From contig JBLMWU010000294.1 of the NCBI GenBank assembly GCA_050257395.1, positions 1-63,173 of the forward strand: a DNA stretch of 63,173 bases. Direction: 5' to 3'. Positions 9,033-16,910 of this stretch are shown piece by piece. Made by a program: the position numbers and the translations under genes. Source of the stretch: JAIRTY01 sp050257395. Its GTDB lineage: Bacteria > Actinomycetota > Actinomycetes > Streptosporangiales > Streptosporangiaceae. Below the pieces are notes generated by a model. It ran no database searches. It saw only the letters and a program-made list of their open reading frames with translations, and was not told where the DNA came from. Positions within the stretch are counted from its first letter, which is position 1. Every line of letters starts with the position of its first letter.

Positions 9033-10205
9033 ATGACCAGCATCTGCCTGCCCACCCGGCGGCCGCGGCAGGCCCGGGGGCCACAGCCACAGCACGAGTC
9101 ACATTCCCGGACCGGGGCGCGCGTGCCGCGCCGGGCCAGGATCGCCGTCACCCTGGCCGCCATGGCCGTCGCCGCCCTCGGCGCGGCCGTGCCCGCCATG
9201 GCCGCGGGGTCGTCCGCGTCCTGCACGCCGGGCTCCGGCCCGAACCTGGCCGGGCGCACCCTCACCAGCAGCCAGGCCGCTGCCCAGTCCACCAGCCTGC
9301 GCTGCGCCAACCTGACCGGCTCCACCCTGAGCGGCCTGAGCCTGGTCCAGGCCGACCTGAGCGGCGCCATCCTCAAGAACGCGAAGCTGCAGCACACCGA
9401 CCTGACCCAGGCCACCATCACCGGCGCCAACTTCTCGGGTGCGGACCTGTCCAACGCCACGCTGGACCAGGCCACCGCGAACAATGTCAACCTCCAGGGC
9501 GCCAACCTGAGCGGCGCGAGCGCGGTGCAGACCGACTTCACCGACGCCAACTTCGACGGCGCCAACCTGAGCGGCACCAGCTTCACCCAGGCCACCCTGG
9601 ACGGGGCCACGTTCAAGGGCGTCAAGGGCGTGCCGCCGTGGAGCCTGTACCTGCTGGCGGGCGCGGCCGCGATCTTCGTCCTGCTGGCGCTCGGGGTCAT
9701 CGTCAAGGGCCTGCGGGGCGGCCCGGTGCGGTTCGTCGTCGCGCTGGTCGGCTGCGCGGTCGTGGCACTGGGCGCCCACCTGTTCGTCGGGGGCATGCTC
9801 GCCGAGGTCCTGGGCGGCTTCGGCGGCGTGGTCCAGCAGACCTGCTCGGGCCCGACCTGCGCGATCGGGGTGAACAGCGGCTTCGTCGGGATCTTCGCGG
9901 GCGTGCTGCTGGTCATCGTGGGCTTCGCGCTGCGGGCGAGGCGGAACAGCGGGCCCCGGTTCGCCGGGTCCCAGGTCGGCGCGGCGCAGTTCGGTACCCA
10001 GTTCGGCGCGCAGCAGTTCGGCGGGCCTCAGTTCGGCGGCCAGCAGTTCGGCGGGCCTCAGTTCGGGGGCCCGCAGTTCGGTGGCCCGCAGCCCGGTGGC
10101 CCGCAGTTCGGCGGCCCGCAGCCCGGTGGCCCGCAGTTCGGCCAGCCGCAGCCCGGCGGGCTGCAGCCTGGCGGGCCCCAGGACAGCGGCCTGCCGCCCA
10201 TGTGA
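9033..10205 (+). CDS. Exported pentapeptide-repeat protein with membrane segments and GGPQF-repeat tail
   Basis: 390 residues. An Arg-rich N-terminus and a hydrophobic segment (IAVTLAAMAVAALGAAVPAMA, about residues 37-57) form a signal sequence. Residues about 80-200 are pentapeptide repeats of A-N-L-S-G / A-D-L-S-N / A-T-L-D-G type, which build a right-handed quadrilateral beta helix. Three hydrophobic segments follow (about 207-226, 232-260 and 285-308), then about 80 residues of repeats built from GGPQF, GGQQF and GGPQP units. The start could be later, at GTG 9123, which would trim the N-terminus to a conventional signal peptide. I infer an envelope-anchored protein; no enzymatic motif is seen. 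Confidence 0.75.
   Translation: MTSICLPTRRPRQARGPQPQHESHSRTGARVPRRARIAVTLAAMAVAALGAAVPAMAAGSSASCTPGSGPNLAGRTLTSSQAAAQSTSLRCANLTGSTLSGLSLVQADLSGAILKNAKLQHTDLTQATITGANFSGADLSNATLDQATANNVNLQGANLSGASAVQTDFTDANFDGANLSGTSFTQATLDGATFKGVKGVPPWSLYLLAGAAAIFVLLALGVIVKGLRGGPVRFVVALVGCAVVALGAHLFVGGMLAEVLGGFGGVVQQTCSGPTCAIGVNSGFVGIFAGVLLVIVGFALRARRNSGPRFAGSQVGAAQFGTQFGAQQFGGPQFGGQQFGGPQFGGPQFGGPQPGGPQFGGPQPGGPQFGQPQPGGLQPGGPQDSGLPPM
9988..10180 (+). repeat. In-frame tandem repeat encoding GGPQF/GGPQP units
   Basis: Repeated units of about 15 to 30 bases (core GGCGGCCCGCAGTTC or GGTGGCCCGCAGCCC) encode the C-terminal tail of the pentapeptide-repeat protein. Units differ at synonymous and F/P positions, so the array is partly diverged. 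Such tracts are prone to slippage and copy-number change. Confidence 0.8.
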
Positions 10206-10209
10206 GCCG

Positions 10210-10231
10210 GGCGGGCGCTCAGCCGCCCGCC
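10210..10231 (+). terminator. Hairpin after the pentapeptide-repeat gene
   Basis: Perfect 8-bp stem (GGCGGGCG / CGCCCGCC) with a 6-base loop, starting 5 bases after the stop codon. There is no T-tract. It is a plausible intrinsic terminator of the GC-rich actinobacterial kind and also overlaps the 3' end of the cupin remnant on the other strand. Confidence 0.45.
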
Positions 10232-10395
10232 GCGGGCGTGCGGCCGTAGTCGTCCGCCAGCCGGACGATGTCGTCCTCGCCCAGGTAGTCGCCGTGCTGG
10301 ATTTCGATGAACGCCAGCGGGACGGTGCCGGTGTTGTGCACGCGGTGAGCGGGACCCACCGGCCCGTCCACGGCGTCGCCGCGCCGCACCGGCAC
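10219..10395 (-). pseudogene. C-terminal remnant of a mannose-6-phosphate isomerase-type cupin
   Basis: The minus strand encodes VGPAHRVHNTG, then PLAFIEIQHGDYLGEDDIVRLADDYGR. This is the C-terminal half of the type II phosphomannose isomerase/small cupin domain (H-R-x-x-N-x-G and G-x-Y-L-G-E-D-D-I-x-R motifs). The upstream cupin strands with the first metal histidines are absent. Going upstream the frame becomes non-homologous Arg-rich sequence until the divergent Nudix gene. About 59 codons from GTG 10395 remain, too few for a cupin barrel. I infer a 5' truncated pseudogene; a sequencing frameshift is the alternative. Confidence 0.6.
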
Positions 10396-10509
10396 GTCGC
10401 CACTGGCCCGGCCCGCACGCCGGAGGATGTGCCGCCAGCGGCACGGAAAGCGGTGAGCGCGTGGGTCTGCGCAGACGCGGCCCCGCCGCGGCGGCATAGC
10501 GTTGGTGTC

Positions 10510-11007
10510 ATGACGGCCGGGGACGAGCTGGCGGGGGCACTGGCCGGGCTGCCCGCCGTGCCGGTCTCGGCCGGGGCGCTGATCTTCGACCGGGCCGGGC
10601 GGCTGCTCATCCTCAAGCCGACCTACAAGTCCGGGTGGACGATCCCGGGCGGCGTGATGGAGGCCGACGGGGAGACACCCTGGGAGGCCTGCCGCCGTGA
10701 GGTGCGCGAGGAGTGCGGGATCGACGTGCGCAGCGCCCGGCTCGCCTGCATGGACTTCCGCCGGCCCCGCCCCGGCCGGCCCGGCGGGATCCGTTTCCTG
10801 TTCGACTGCGGCGAGGTCACCGACGCCGCGCTGGCCGGCATCACCCTGCAGCCGGAGGAGATCTCCGCGCACCGGCTGGAGCCGCTGCCGGCCGCGCTCG
10901 GGCTCCTGCGGGGCCCGATCCGGCGGCGCGTGCGGGCCGCCTGCGGCTCCGCCGGCCTCTGCTACCTGGAAAACGGGCGCCCGGTGCCCGGTGTCGCCGC
11001 CGGCTGA
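10510..11007 (+). CDS. Nudix hydrolase
   Basis: 165 residues from ATG 10510. The Nudix box G-x5-E-x7-R-E-x-x-E-E-x-G-I is present as GVMEADGETPW followed by EACRREVREECGI, around residues 54-77, preceded by GWTIPGG. The family hydrolyses nucleoside diphosphates linked to another moiety, with Mg2+ held by the box glutamates. Substrate is not predictable. The last 46 bases overlap a small minus-strand zinc-ribbon gene. Confidence 0.88.
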   Translation: MTAGDELAGALAGLPAVPVSAGALIFDRAGRLLILKPTYKSGWTIPGGVMEADGETPWEACRREVREECGIDVRSARLACMDFRRPRPGRPGGIRFLFDCGEVTDAALAGITLQPEEISAHRLEPLPAALGLLRGPIRRRVRAACGSAGLCYLENGRPVPGVAAG

Positions 11008-11159
11008 GCCCGTCGCGGCGGCAGGTCACCGCCTTCACAGCACGGGAGAACGAAGAAGCACCGCGGACAGCTCCATTTGGAGCCATTGCCGTACGGGCGC
11101 AGGTCGGCTTCGCCGCACTGGGGGCAGGGTTCGGTGGCACTGGCCTGGCACGTGGTCAC
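10962..11159 (-). CDS. Small zinc-ribbon protein, 65 aa
   Basis: From GTG 11159 the frame encodes TEPCPQCGEADLRPYGNG, then SKWSCPRCFFVLPCC, and then a short basic tail. Two CxxC knuckles separated by about 18 residues make a treble-clef/zinc-ribbon, followed by an unusual CC pair. The segment is compact and its composition is protein-like. It overlaps the 3' end of the Nudix gene by 46 bases in convergent orientation. A GGTGGA stretch lies close upstream of the start. Function unknown. Because the frame is short, the chance that it is not expressed is real. Confidence 0.55.
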   Translation of the reverse strand: MTTCQASATEPCPQCGEADLRPYGNGSKWSCPRCFFVLPCCEGGDLPPRRAQPAATPGTGRPFSR

Positions 11160-11306
11160 CGTTCCACCGTAGGCGGCGCGGGGCCGCGAGCGGCGGCGCC
11201 ACGCGCGCAGAGGTGGCCTGGCGCCGGCCGCCCGGGTACCGTGACGTGCGATGTCCGCTGCTGCCGGGTCTGGCCCGGCTGGGGAGAGAAAGCCGGCGAG
11301 GTTGGG

Positions 11307-11585
11307 ATGAAGGCGCATGCGCCCGCGTTGCGGATGATCTGGACCGTGTTCGGTGTGGTGGCCGCCGTGATCCTGGTCCTCGGCACGGCCTCGGACGTCC
11401 TGATCTTCACGCTGGCCTACGGCAGCCACGCGGGCAGCTACGCCGGGCAGGCCGGTGACCGTCACCTGGCCTGGCAGCTGCTGATCTGGCTGGCGGCCGG
11501 CTGGGTCTTCACGCTGGCCGCCGTGCTCTGGCCGGCGCTGCGCTGGCGGCGGCGCGGCATGTTCTCCGCCGCGGATGGGGCCTGA
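11307..11585 (+). CDS. Small membrane protein with two transmembrane helices
   Basis: 92 residues from ATG 11307. Two hydrophobic helices (about residues 10-35, MIWTVFGVVAAVILVLG, and 58-80, LLIWLAAGWVFTLAAVLW) are separated by a Gly/Ser/His-rich loop and followed by a basic RWRRRG cytoplasmic tail. No family recognised. It converges with the DUF397 gene across 31 bases. Confidence 0.6.
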   Translation: MKAHAPALRMIWTVFGVVAAVILVLGTASDVLIFTLAYGSHAGSYAGQAGDRHLAWQLLIWLAAGWVFTLAAVLWPALRWRRRGMFSAADGA

Positions 11586-11616
11586 TCCCGCCCGCGGTCC
11601 TGGCGGAGCCCGCCGG

Positions 11617-11892
11617 TCAGGGGGCGATGTCGAACTCGCCGTCCTTGACCCCGAGGATGAAGGCTTCCCACTCGGCCGGGGTGAACGCGAGCACCGGGCC
11701 GTCCGGGTTCTTGGAGTCGCGCATCAGGTACAGCTTCTCGCTGTCCGACTTGTGCCCCGACCCGGAGGTGTCGTAGGTGACGGTGACCTCGACACAGTTA
11801 GAGCCGTCCGTGCTCTGGCTGGGCTTCTGCCAGCTGTCATCCCCCGCGGGCTGGCTGCCGGGTGCAGCGTCTCGGGGCGCATCCGCGGTCAT
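11617..11892 (-). CDS. DUF397 protein
   Basis: 91 residues with the DUF397 signature. It has W-Q-K-P-S-x-S near residue 21, S-N-C-V-E-V near residue 31, R-D-S-K near residue 59 and the C-terminal sequence FTPAEWEAFILGVKDGEFD. In Streptomyces DUF397 proteins are small partners of DUF5753 HTH regulators (the WhiJ/BldB-related loci). The upstream gene in the same direction, 18 bases away, is exactly such a regulator, so the two probably form one operon and act together. Confidence 0.88.
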   Translation of the reverse strand: MTADAPRDAAPGSQPAGDDSWQKPSQSTDGSNCVEVTVTYDTSGSGHKSDSEKLYLMRDSKNPDGPVLAFTPAEWEAFILGVKDGEFDIAP

Positions 11893-11910
11893 GTCCGCAC
11901 TTCCTCGTCT

Positions 11911-12801
11911 TCAGGCGATAGGGGTTTGCACGTCAGGGAGCTGCCCGGCGAGCCGGGCGATGAACGCCGCCGATTCCGCCCGGCCGAGCGCCATCGCGCA
12001 CAGGCGATCGAACGCGAGCGTGTACCGGTAGACCTCGGCGTCTTTGTCGACGAACAGGTTACCTGTCATGGTCTCGACGTAAGCCACAGCCGGATCGTGC
12101 GGCTCGGGGAACTCCAGGATCGAGAACGTGCCCGCGGTGGCGGGGTGCGCCCCGGCGGCGTTCGGCAGGACCTGCAGCTCCACCGTGGGCAGCCCGGCCA
12201 GTTCCAGCAGCCGGGCGCACTGCGCGCGCATGACCGCCGGTGACCCGACCTGGCAGCGCAGGGCCGCCTCGTGGATCACCGCCCGCAGCCGCAGCGGGCA
12301 GTCCGGCCTGGTGAGCAGGCGCTGGCGGGTCATCCGCACGTCCACCCGGCGCTCGGTCTCGGCGGGCGGGCTCAGGGTCATCAGCCCGGCCCGGATGATG
12401 GCCCGGGCGTACTCCTCGGTCTGCAGCAGCCCGTGCACGGTCACGGCGTCGAAGCAGTGCAGCGCGGCCGCTTCCGACTCCAGCTCGATGTAGCTGGCGT
12501 AGTCGCCGGGCAGGCTGCCGGAGTAGGCGTCCCACCAGCCGCGGGACCGGGGCTTGCGGGTCAGCCTCAGCAGCGGGGCCCGCCTGTCCTCCGCGACCCC
12601 GTACAGGTCCAGGAGCTGCCGCAGCCCCGACTGGCTGATGCCGAGCCGGGCGGTTTCCACCCGGCTGAGCTTGGAGCAGGACCAGCCGTCGCCCAGCTTG
12701 GCCGCTGCCTGCTCCAGGGTCAGCCCGGCGACGGTGCGCAGCCGCCGCAGCTCGGCCGCGAGGCGGCGGCGGCGGACTGCTGGCGCGCGCTGATCGGCCA
12801 C
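11911..12801 (-). CDS. XRE-family HTH regulator with DUF5753 domain
   Basis: 296 residues. An N-terminal helix-turn-helix (about residues 13-68, LRRLRTVAGLTLEQAAAKLG then WSCSKLSRVETAR) precedes the DUF5753 ligand/partner domain (about 95-285, starting ASYIELESEAAALHCFDAVTVHGLLQTEEYARA). This is the WhiJ-type architecture paired with DUF397 proteins; some loci carry a third RsbW-like gene, which is absent here. The promoter lies in the AT-richer divergent gap shared with the 100-aa orphan gene, the likely regulated neighbour. Confidence 0.9.
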   Translation of the reverse strand: MADQRAPAVRRRRLAAELRRLRTVAGLTLEQAAAKLGDGWSCSKLSRVETARLGISQSGLRQLLDLYGVAEDRRAPLLRLTRKPRSRGWWDAYSGSLPGDYASYIELESEAAALHCFDAVTVHGLLQTEEYARAIIRAGLMTLSPPAETERRVDVRMTRQRLLTRPDCPLRLRAVIHEAALRCQVGSPAVMRAQCARLLELAGLPTVELQVLPNAAGAHPATAGTFSILEFPEPHDPAVAYVETMTGNLFVDKDAEVYRYTLAFDRLCAMALGRAESAAFIARLAGQLPDVQTPIA

Positions 12802-12904
12802 TGGGTCACCTCTTGCCAGGGGAAGACCAGCTCCGGGAGCCAGGCCAAGCCCGCCGCTCAGGATGAATCACCAGGTTGCCGTATGAGCCCGCCGGGTGTC
12901 CAGA

Positions 12905-12960
12905 TGCCAATGGCAATGCAAATTTGCTGTTCTGCTTGTGGCCATTTGCCCGCCGGGCCA
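12905..12960. promoter_or_regulatory. AT-rich divergent promoter region with short palindromes
   Basis: Within the 205-base gap between the DUF5753 regulator and the 100-aa gene the base composition drops sharply. There are two palindromes: TGCCAATGGCA (12905-12915) and GCAAATTTGC (12918-12927). A related GGCCATTTGCC follows about 25 bases on. They are good candidates for the regulator's operator. Confidence 0.4.
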
Positions 12961-13006
12961 TCATCGGGTGGTTGCCGTCAGCGCCGCCCCGGGAAAGGGT
13001 ACCGAG

Positions 13007-13309
13007 ATGCCGTTCAGCGCTGACCTGGACCCCGAAGCCGCCATCGCCGTGCTGGAGAAGCTCGCCAGCCGGCTGACCGCGGACGGGTGGCAGGTGCGGC
13101 TGCATGCGCCCGCCGACCGCCGCCCCATGCTGCACGTGGCCAACCCGGCGGTGTCGTTCCTGTCCGATCTGGTGACCGCGGGACAGGGCAAGGACGGCCA
13201 GTGGTGGGTGTGGTGGTCGTGGGCGGAGCGGATCGCCCCGGCCGGCGACCTCGACCGGGCGGCCGCCAGCATCGGCCGGGTTCTCGCCTCGCGCGCCGAC
13301 GGCCGGTAA
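13007..13309 (+). CDS. Hypothetical protein, 100 aa
   Basis: Starts at ATG 13007 after a GGGAAAGGG ribosome site. A small acidic-to-neutral alpha/beta protein with a Trp-rich strand GKDGQWWVWWSWAERI in its second half. No family recognised. Its position directly opposite the DUF5753/DUF397 pair, sharing a palindrome-rich promoter gap, suggests it belongs to that regulatory locus. Confidence 0.65.
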   Translation: MPFSADLDPEAAIAVLEKLASRLTADGWQVRLHAPADRRPMLHVANPAVSFLSDLVTAGQGKDGQWWVWWSWAERIAPAGDLDRAAASIGRVLASRADGR

Positions 13310-13515
13310 TTCCCGCCGGGCGGGAACCGTCTGGGCCTGGTATGCGTCTGATCACCGTAAGCCGCCTTTCTGGGGCGGTGGTGCCGTTCGCGCCTGTGGG
13401 GCGCAGGCGCACGGGAACGGCAGTTCGGTGGCCCCACGCCGGGCCAGGCCGCAGGCAGCCGCACACGCCTCCGGTGCGGTGCCAGGCAGGCCCCCGGCGT
13501 GGGGCCCTGCCGCGT

Positions 13516-14346
13516 TTACCGGGCCGGGCGGGTGCCGCCCCGCGAGCCCCTGGCCGGGGCGCCCCAGCCTTTCACGACGGCCCGCTGGTCGGTGTCGCGG
13601 ACGATGCGCTGCAGTTCCTCGTCGGCGTCGCCGCTGCCGGACAGCCAGCCCATCATGGCGACGATCACCACCGGGACGAAGCAGAGCCCGGCAACCGCCC
13701 AGATGACCGCCACCGCCAGCTCCTGGTCGGCGATCAGGCTGATGGCCCGGCCGGGCACGGACCCGTAGGCGGTGAAGACGGCCCCGTTGTGGAAGCCGGC
13801 CACATAGGCGACGGCCCAGGTGAACCACATCGCCAGGGCGGCGACGGCGGCCCGGTGCGGGCGCGGGAGGCGCGGGGCCAGCGGCGGCGAGGCGGCCAGT
13901 TCCAGCCACAGGCCGGCGCCGGCGGCCAGCAGCGTCACCATCTCGGCGGGCACCAGGGCCGGCTGGGTGGCCAGCGCGTCCATCACCGGGGGGAGCCGCC
14001 ACACCAGCGACACCGCCATGAACACGGTCAGGAAGATGCCCGCGCGCAGGAACGACCGCTGCTCACGCCGGGACGCGGCCAGCCGGTCCAGCGGGGCGTC
14101 GGCGCCGCCCGGCCGCGACAGCCGCAGCAGCCGCCACGGCGCGCCCAGCACCACCAGCGCCGGCGCCACCATCGCGAACACGGTGAACTGGACCGACTCC
14201 GCGATGACGTACCGCTCGGCGAGGGTGGTCACCGGCGGCGCCAGGCACACCGCCACCGCGGCCAGCCCGGCTGCGGCGAGCCACAGCCGGGACGCGGCCG
14301 CCGGGCCGCTGGTCACCCGGCCGGGCGCGGAGACCGATGCGCTCAC
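13516..14346 (-). CDS. CtaG-type cytochrome c oxidase assembly membrane protein
   Basis: About 276 residues with six to seven hydrophobic helices. Conserved CtaG (caa3 type) features include AESVQFTVFAMVAPALVVLGAPWRLLRL near residue 50 and WFTWAVAYVAGFHNGAVFTAY near residue 175. Members help copper delivery/assembly of cytochrome oxidase in the membrane. The frame opens at TTG 14358, but GTG 14346 has a GGGAG at proper spacing and gives a normal N-terminus, so I chose it. The C-terminal 40 residues are soluble and basic. Confidence 0.75.
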   Translation of the reverse strand: MSASVSAPGRVTSGPAAASRLWLAAAGLAAVAVCLAPPVTTLAERYVIAESVQFTVFAMVAPALVVLGAPWRLLRLSRPGGADAPLDRLAASRREQRSFLRAGIFLTVFMAVSLVWRLPPVMDALATQPALVPAEMVTLLAAGAGLWLELAASPPLAPRLPRPHRAAVAALAMWFTWAVAYVAGFHNGAVFTAYGSVPGRAISLIADQELAVAVIWAVAGLCFVPVVIVAMMGWLSGSGDADEELQRIVRDTDQRAVVKGWGAPARGSRGGTRPAR

Positions 14347-14577
14347 GTTGACTCCCAACCTCCGGTGGTCCCCCGTGACGGGGATGACTTCCCGGTGCCT
14401 CGCTCGTACTCAGCAGGAAGGTACCGGAAAAGCCGCGATTCCGGCAGCAGGGGCATAGGGGTCGGCACGAGGGGACCTTCGCCCCTGCGCGGGCCGGCCC
14501 GCCCTGGGCTGTGATATCGGCAGGACCTCGTCCCGGTGGGGGGCCGGGACGGGTCCTTCTGCCAGGAGGTGTCCGCG

Positions 14578-15366
14578 GTGAGCGCGCAGCCGTATCCGAT
14601 GAACGCACGGGTCTACCCGACGACGCTGGACGGGCACCTCGACCCGCAGGTGGGCCGGTGGCTGTGGCTGGTCAAGTGGCTGCTGGTCATCCCGCACGTG
14701 ATCGTGCTGTGGTTCCTGTGGCTGGCCGCCTCGCTGCTGACCATCGTCGCCGGCTTCGCGATCCTGTTCACCGGCCACTACCCGCGGGCGATCTTCGAGT
14801 TCAACGTCGGGGTGATGCGCTGGACCTGGCGGGTCACCTTCTACGCGATCGGCAGCTTCGGGACCGACCGCTACCCGCCCTTCACACTGGCGCACGACCC
14901 GGCCTACCCGGCCGACTTCGACGTCGCCTATCCCGAGCGCCTCAGCCGCGGCCTGGTGCTGGTGAAGTGGTGGCTGCTCGCCATCCCCCAGTACGTGATC
15001 GTGGGGATCTTCGCCGGCGGCGCCGCGTGGGGTGCCAGCAGCTCGGCCTGGGATTCGGGCTGGGCCTGGGGCTGGGGTTATGGGCTGATTGGCGTGCTTG
15101 CTCTGTTCGCGGCTGTCACACTGGCGTTTACCGGTCGGTATCCGGAGCAGATGTTCGACTTTGTGATGGGCCTCAACCGCTGGTGCTACCGGGTGCTCGC
15201 CTACGCTGCACTCATGCGGGACGAATACCCGCCGTTCCGGCTCGACACCGGCGGCACGGACCCGGGGCATGCGGTGACGGCTGCGGCGGTGGAGCCGCCC
15301 GGCCCGGAGCCGCCCAGCCCGGAGCCGTTCCGCCCCGGCCCGGCCGGGCCGCCGCAGGCCACCTGA
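14578..15366 (+). CDS. DUF4389 membrane protein
   Basis: 262 residues from GTG 14578 with an AGGAGGTG ribosome site. Two homologous DUF4389 units are seen (YPTTLDGHLDPQVGRWLWLVKWLLVIPH and YPERLSRGLVLVKWWLLAIPQY). Each is followed by long hydrophobic helices and the F-T-G-x-Y-P motif (FTGHYPRAIFEFNVGVMRW, FTGRYPEQMFDFVMGLNRW). The C-terminal 45 residues are Pro/Glu rich. Role unknown; the family is widespread in actinobacterial membranes. A strong terminator follows. Confidence 0.88.
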   Translation: MSAQPYPMNARVYPTTLDGHLDPQVGRWLWLVKWLLVIPHVIVLWFLWLAASLLTIVAGFAILFTGHYPRAIFEFNVGVMRWTWRVTFYAIGSFGTDRYPPFTLAHDPAYPADFDVAYPERLSRGLVLVKWWLLAIPQYVIVGIFAGGAAWGASSSAWDSGWAWGWGYGLIGVLALFAAVTLAFTGRYPEQMFDFVMGLNRWCYRVLAYAALMRDEYPPFRLDTGGTDPGHAVTAAAVEPPGPEPPSPEPFRPGPAGPPQAT

Positions 15367-15411
15367 AACGGGTCTGCGCCGACCGGACCTGAGAGCTGGC
15401 CGGGGCAGACC

Positions 15412-15459
15412 CGAGGGTCCCGCACGTTACGCTGGGGAGACGTGCGGGACCCTCGTTTT
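15412..15459 (+). terminator. Strong intrinsic terminator after DUF4389 gene
   Basis: Perfect 16-bp stem (CGAGGGTCCCGCACGT at 15412-15427, complement at 15440-15455) with a 12-base loop, followed by TTTT. It separates two convergent genes and, although the T-run is on the plus side, the stem may work both ways. Confidence 0.85.
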
Positions 15460-15489
15460 ATGATGCTTTGCCCTCTTTTGCGGCCCGGG

Positions 15490-16251
15490 TCAGCCCGGGT
15501 CGCCGAACCGGGCGGCCAGCGCGCGGAAGATGCCCGGCGCGGCGCCGTGCAGCCAGGCGGGCACCCGCATCCAGCGCGGGACGTAGACGACGGCACGGTC
15601 CCGCTCCAGCGCGGCCACGATGGCCTCGGCCACCCGGTGCGCGGGCAGCGGGCCGGGCCGCTTGCGGCCGTAGGCCCGGCCCCGCTTCTCGAAGAAGGGC
15701 GTGTCGATGACGCCGGGCACGACCACGGACACGCCGACCCCGTGCCCGTTCAGTTCATAGGTGAGACTTTCGGCGAAGTAGCCCAGGCCGGCCTTGGTGG
15801 CCGAGTAGACAGCCTCCCCGCGGACCCCGGTGGCGCCCGCGATCGACGAGACGAACACCACCCGGCCGCGGCCGCGCTCCACCATGCCCGGCATCAGCAG
15901 CCGGGTGAGCTGCATGGGTGCGGTCAGGTTGACCGCCACCAGCTCGGCGACCTTCCCGGGGGCGATGTCGGTGAGCGGCCCGGCCCAGCCGACGCCCGCG
16001 TTGTTGACCAGGATGTCGATGCCCCCTGCGGTCTGCCGGGCGGCCTCGGCCAGCGCCGCGGGGCCGTCCGGGGCGGTCAGGTCGGCGGCCAGTGCGCTGC
16101 CGCCCACGTCGCGCGCCACCTCTGCCAGGCGGGCCGTGTCCCGCCCGCTGACCAGCACCTGCGCGCCGCTGGCCGCCAGTGCCCGGGCGGTGGCCGCCCC
16201 GATCCCCGACGACCCCCCGGTGACCAGCGCCACGGCACCCTGCACCTGCAT
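15490..16251 (-). CDS. Short-chain dehydrogenase/reductase
   Basis: About 253 residues from ATG 16251, which has a GGGAGG ribosome site; a longer frame from 16287 lacks one. Cofactor motif TGGSSGIG near residue 12, NNAG near residue 82, catalytic Ser in VFVSSIAGATG and Y-S-A-T-K near residue 148. Classical SDR with an extended C-terminus (RAVVYVPRWMRVPAWLHG) typical of actinobacterial lipid/keto-acyl SDRs. NAD(P)H preference and substrate cannot be told. Confidence 0.9.
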   Translation of the reverse strand: MQVQGAVALVTGGSSGIGAATARALAASGAQVLVSGRDTARLAEVARDVGGSALAADLTAPDGPAALAEAARQTAGGIDILVNNAGVGWAGPLTDIAPGKVAELVAVNLTAPMQLTRLLMPGMVERGRGRVVFVSSIAGATGVRGEAVYSATKAGLGYFAESLTYELNGHGVGVSVVVPGVIDTPFFEKRGRAYGRKRPGPLPAHRVAEAIVAALERDRAVVYVPRWMRVPAWLHGAAPGIFRALAARFGDPG

Positions 16252-16355
16252 GCTGCCCCGCCTCCCGCGACCATCGGACTGCTGCACACCTGACTACACC
16301 AATCCGCTGATCATTACGCGGCGCCCGGAGGAGACGGCGGCGGTGCGGCGGCGGG

Positions 16356-16760
16356 TCAGGCGCGGGCGCCGGCCGCGACGGGGGCCCCGGAGCCGCTCCA
16401 GCAGCGGACGATGTCGCGCATGGACAGCAGGCCGGTGACCTCGTGCCCGTCCACGACCACGAGGTGGCGGAAGCCGGCCTGCACCATGGTCGCCGCCGCC
16501 TGCTCCAGGGTCCAGTCGGGGGAGGCGAACACCACGTGCTCGGTGCGGTGCGCGGCCACCCGCTCGGTATCCGGGTCCTGGCCCGCCCCGACCGAGTCCA
16601 GGACGTCCCGCTCGGTGAGGATGCCGATCCCCGCGTGCTCCCCGTCGATGACGACCGCCGCCCCCACCCGCCGCGCGGACATGAGCCGGGCAGCTTCGCG
16701 CAGTGTGTGCTCGGGGCCAATGGTCAGGACCAGCGTCGTCATCCCGTCACGTACCTTCAT
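16356..16760 (-). CDS. Two-CBS-domain protein
   Basis: 134 residues comprising a CBS pair (about 8-60 and 72-122), with ILTERDVLD and LLSMRDIVRCW closing each domain. Stand-alone CBS pairs bind adenine nucleotides and sense energy or stress state. In actinobacteria many are induced in dormancy or stress. The neighbour downstream is the SDR gene, about 100 bases away in the same direction. Confidence 0.9.
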   Translation of the reverse strand: MKVRDGMTTLVLTIGPEHTLREAARLMSARRVGAAVVIDGEHAGIGILTERDVLDSVGAGQDPDTERVAAHRTEHVVFASPDWTLEQAAATMVQAGFRHLVVVDGHEVTGLLSMRDIVRCWSGSGAPVAAGARA

Positions 16761-16910
16761 GCCCGATCACTCCCCTGCTGACCTGGGGAATCATCGCCAG
16801 CACCGATGACGGCAGGCTGACGCGACCCCCCCTCGTAGCGGCGCGCTTGTGCCCTTGTGACTTTTCCAGCATCGGGGATGGCGGGCGTCTCGGCAAGGGG
16901 GGACGACGGG

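Noticed and set aside
7871..9916. 681-residue minus-strand frame
   Set aside because: It is antisense to the APH and pentapeptide genes; its regular LAPLRLAP-type repeats simply mirror the pentapeptide-repeat DNA.
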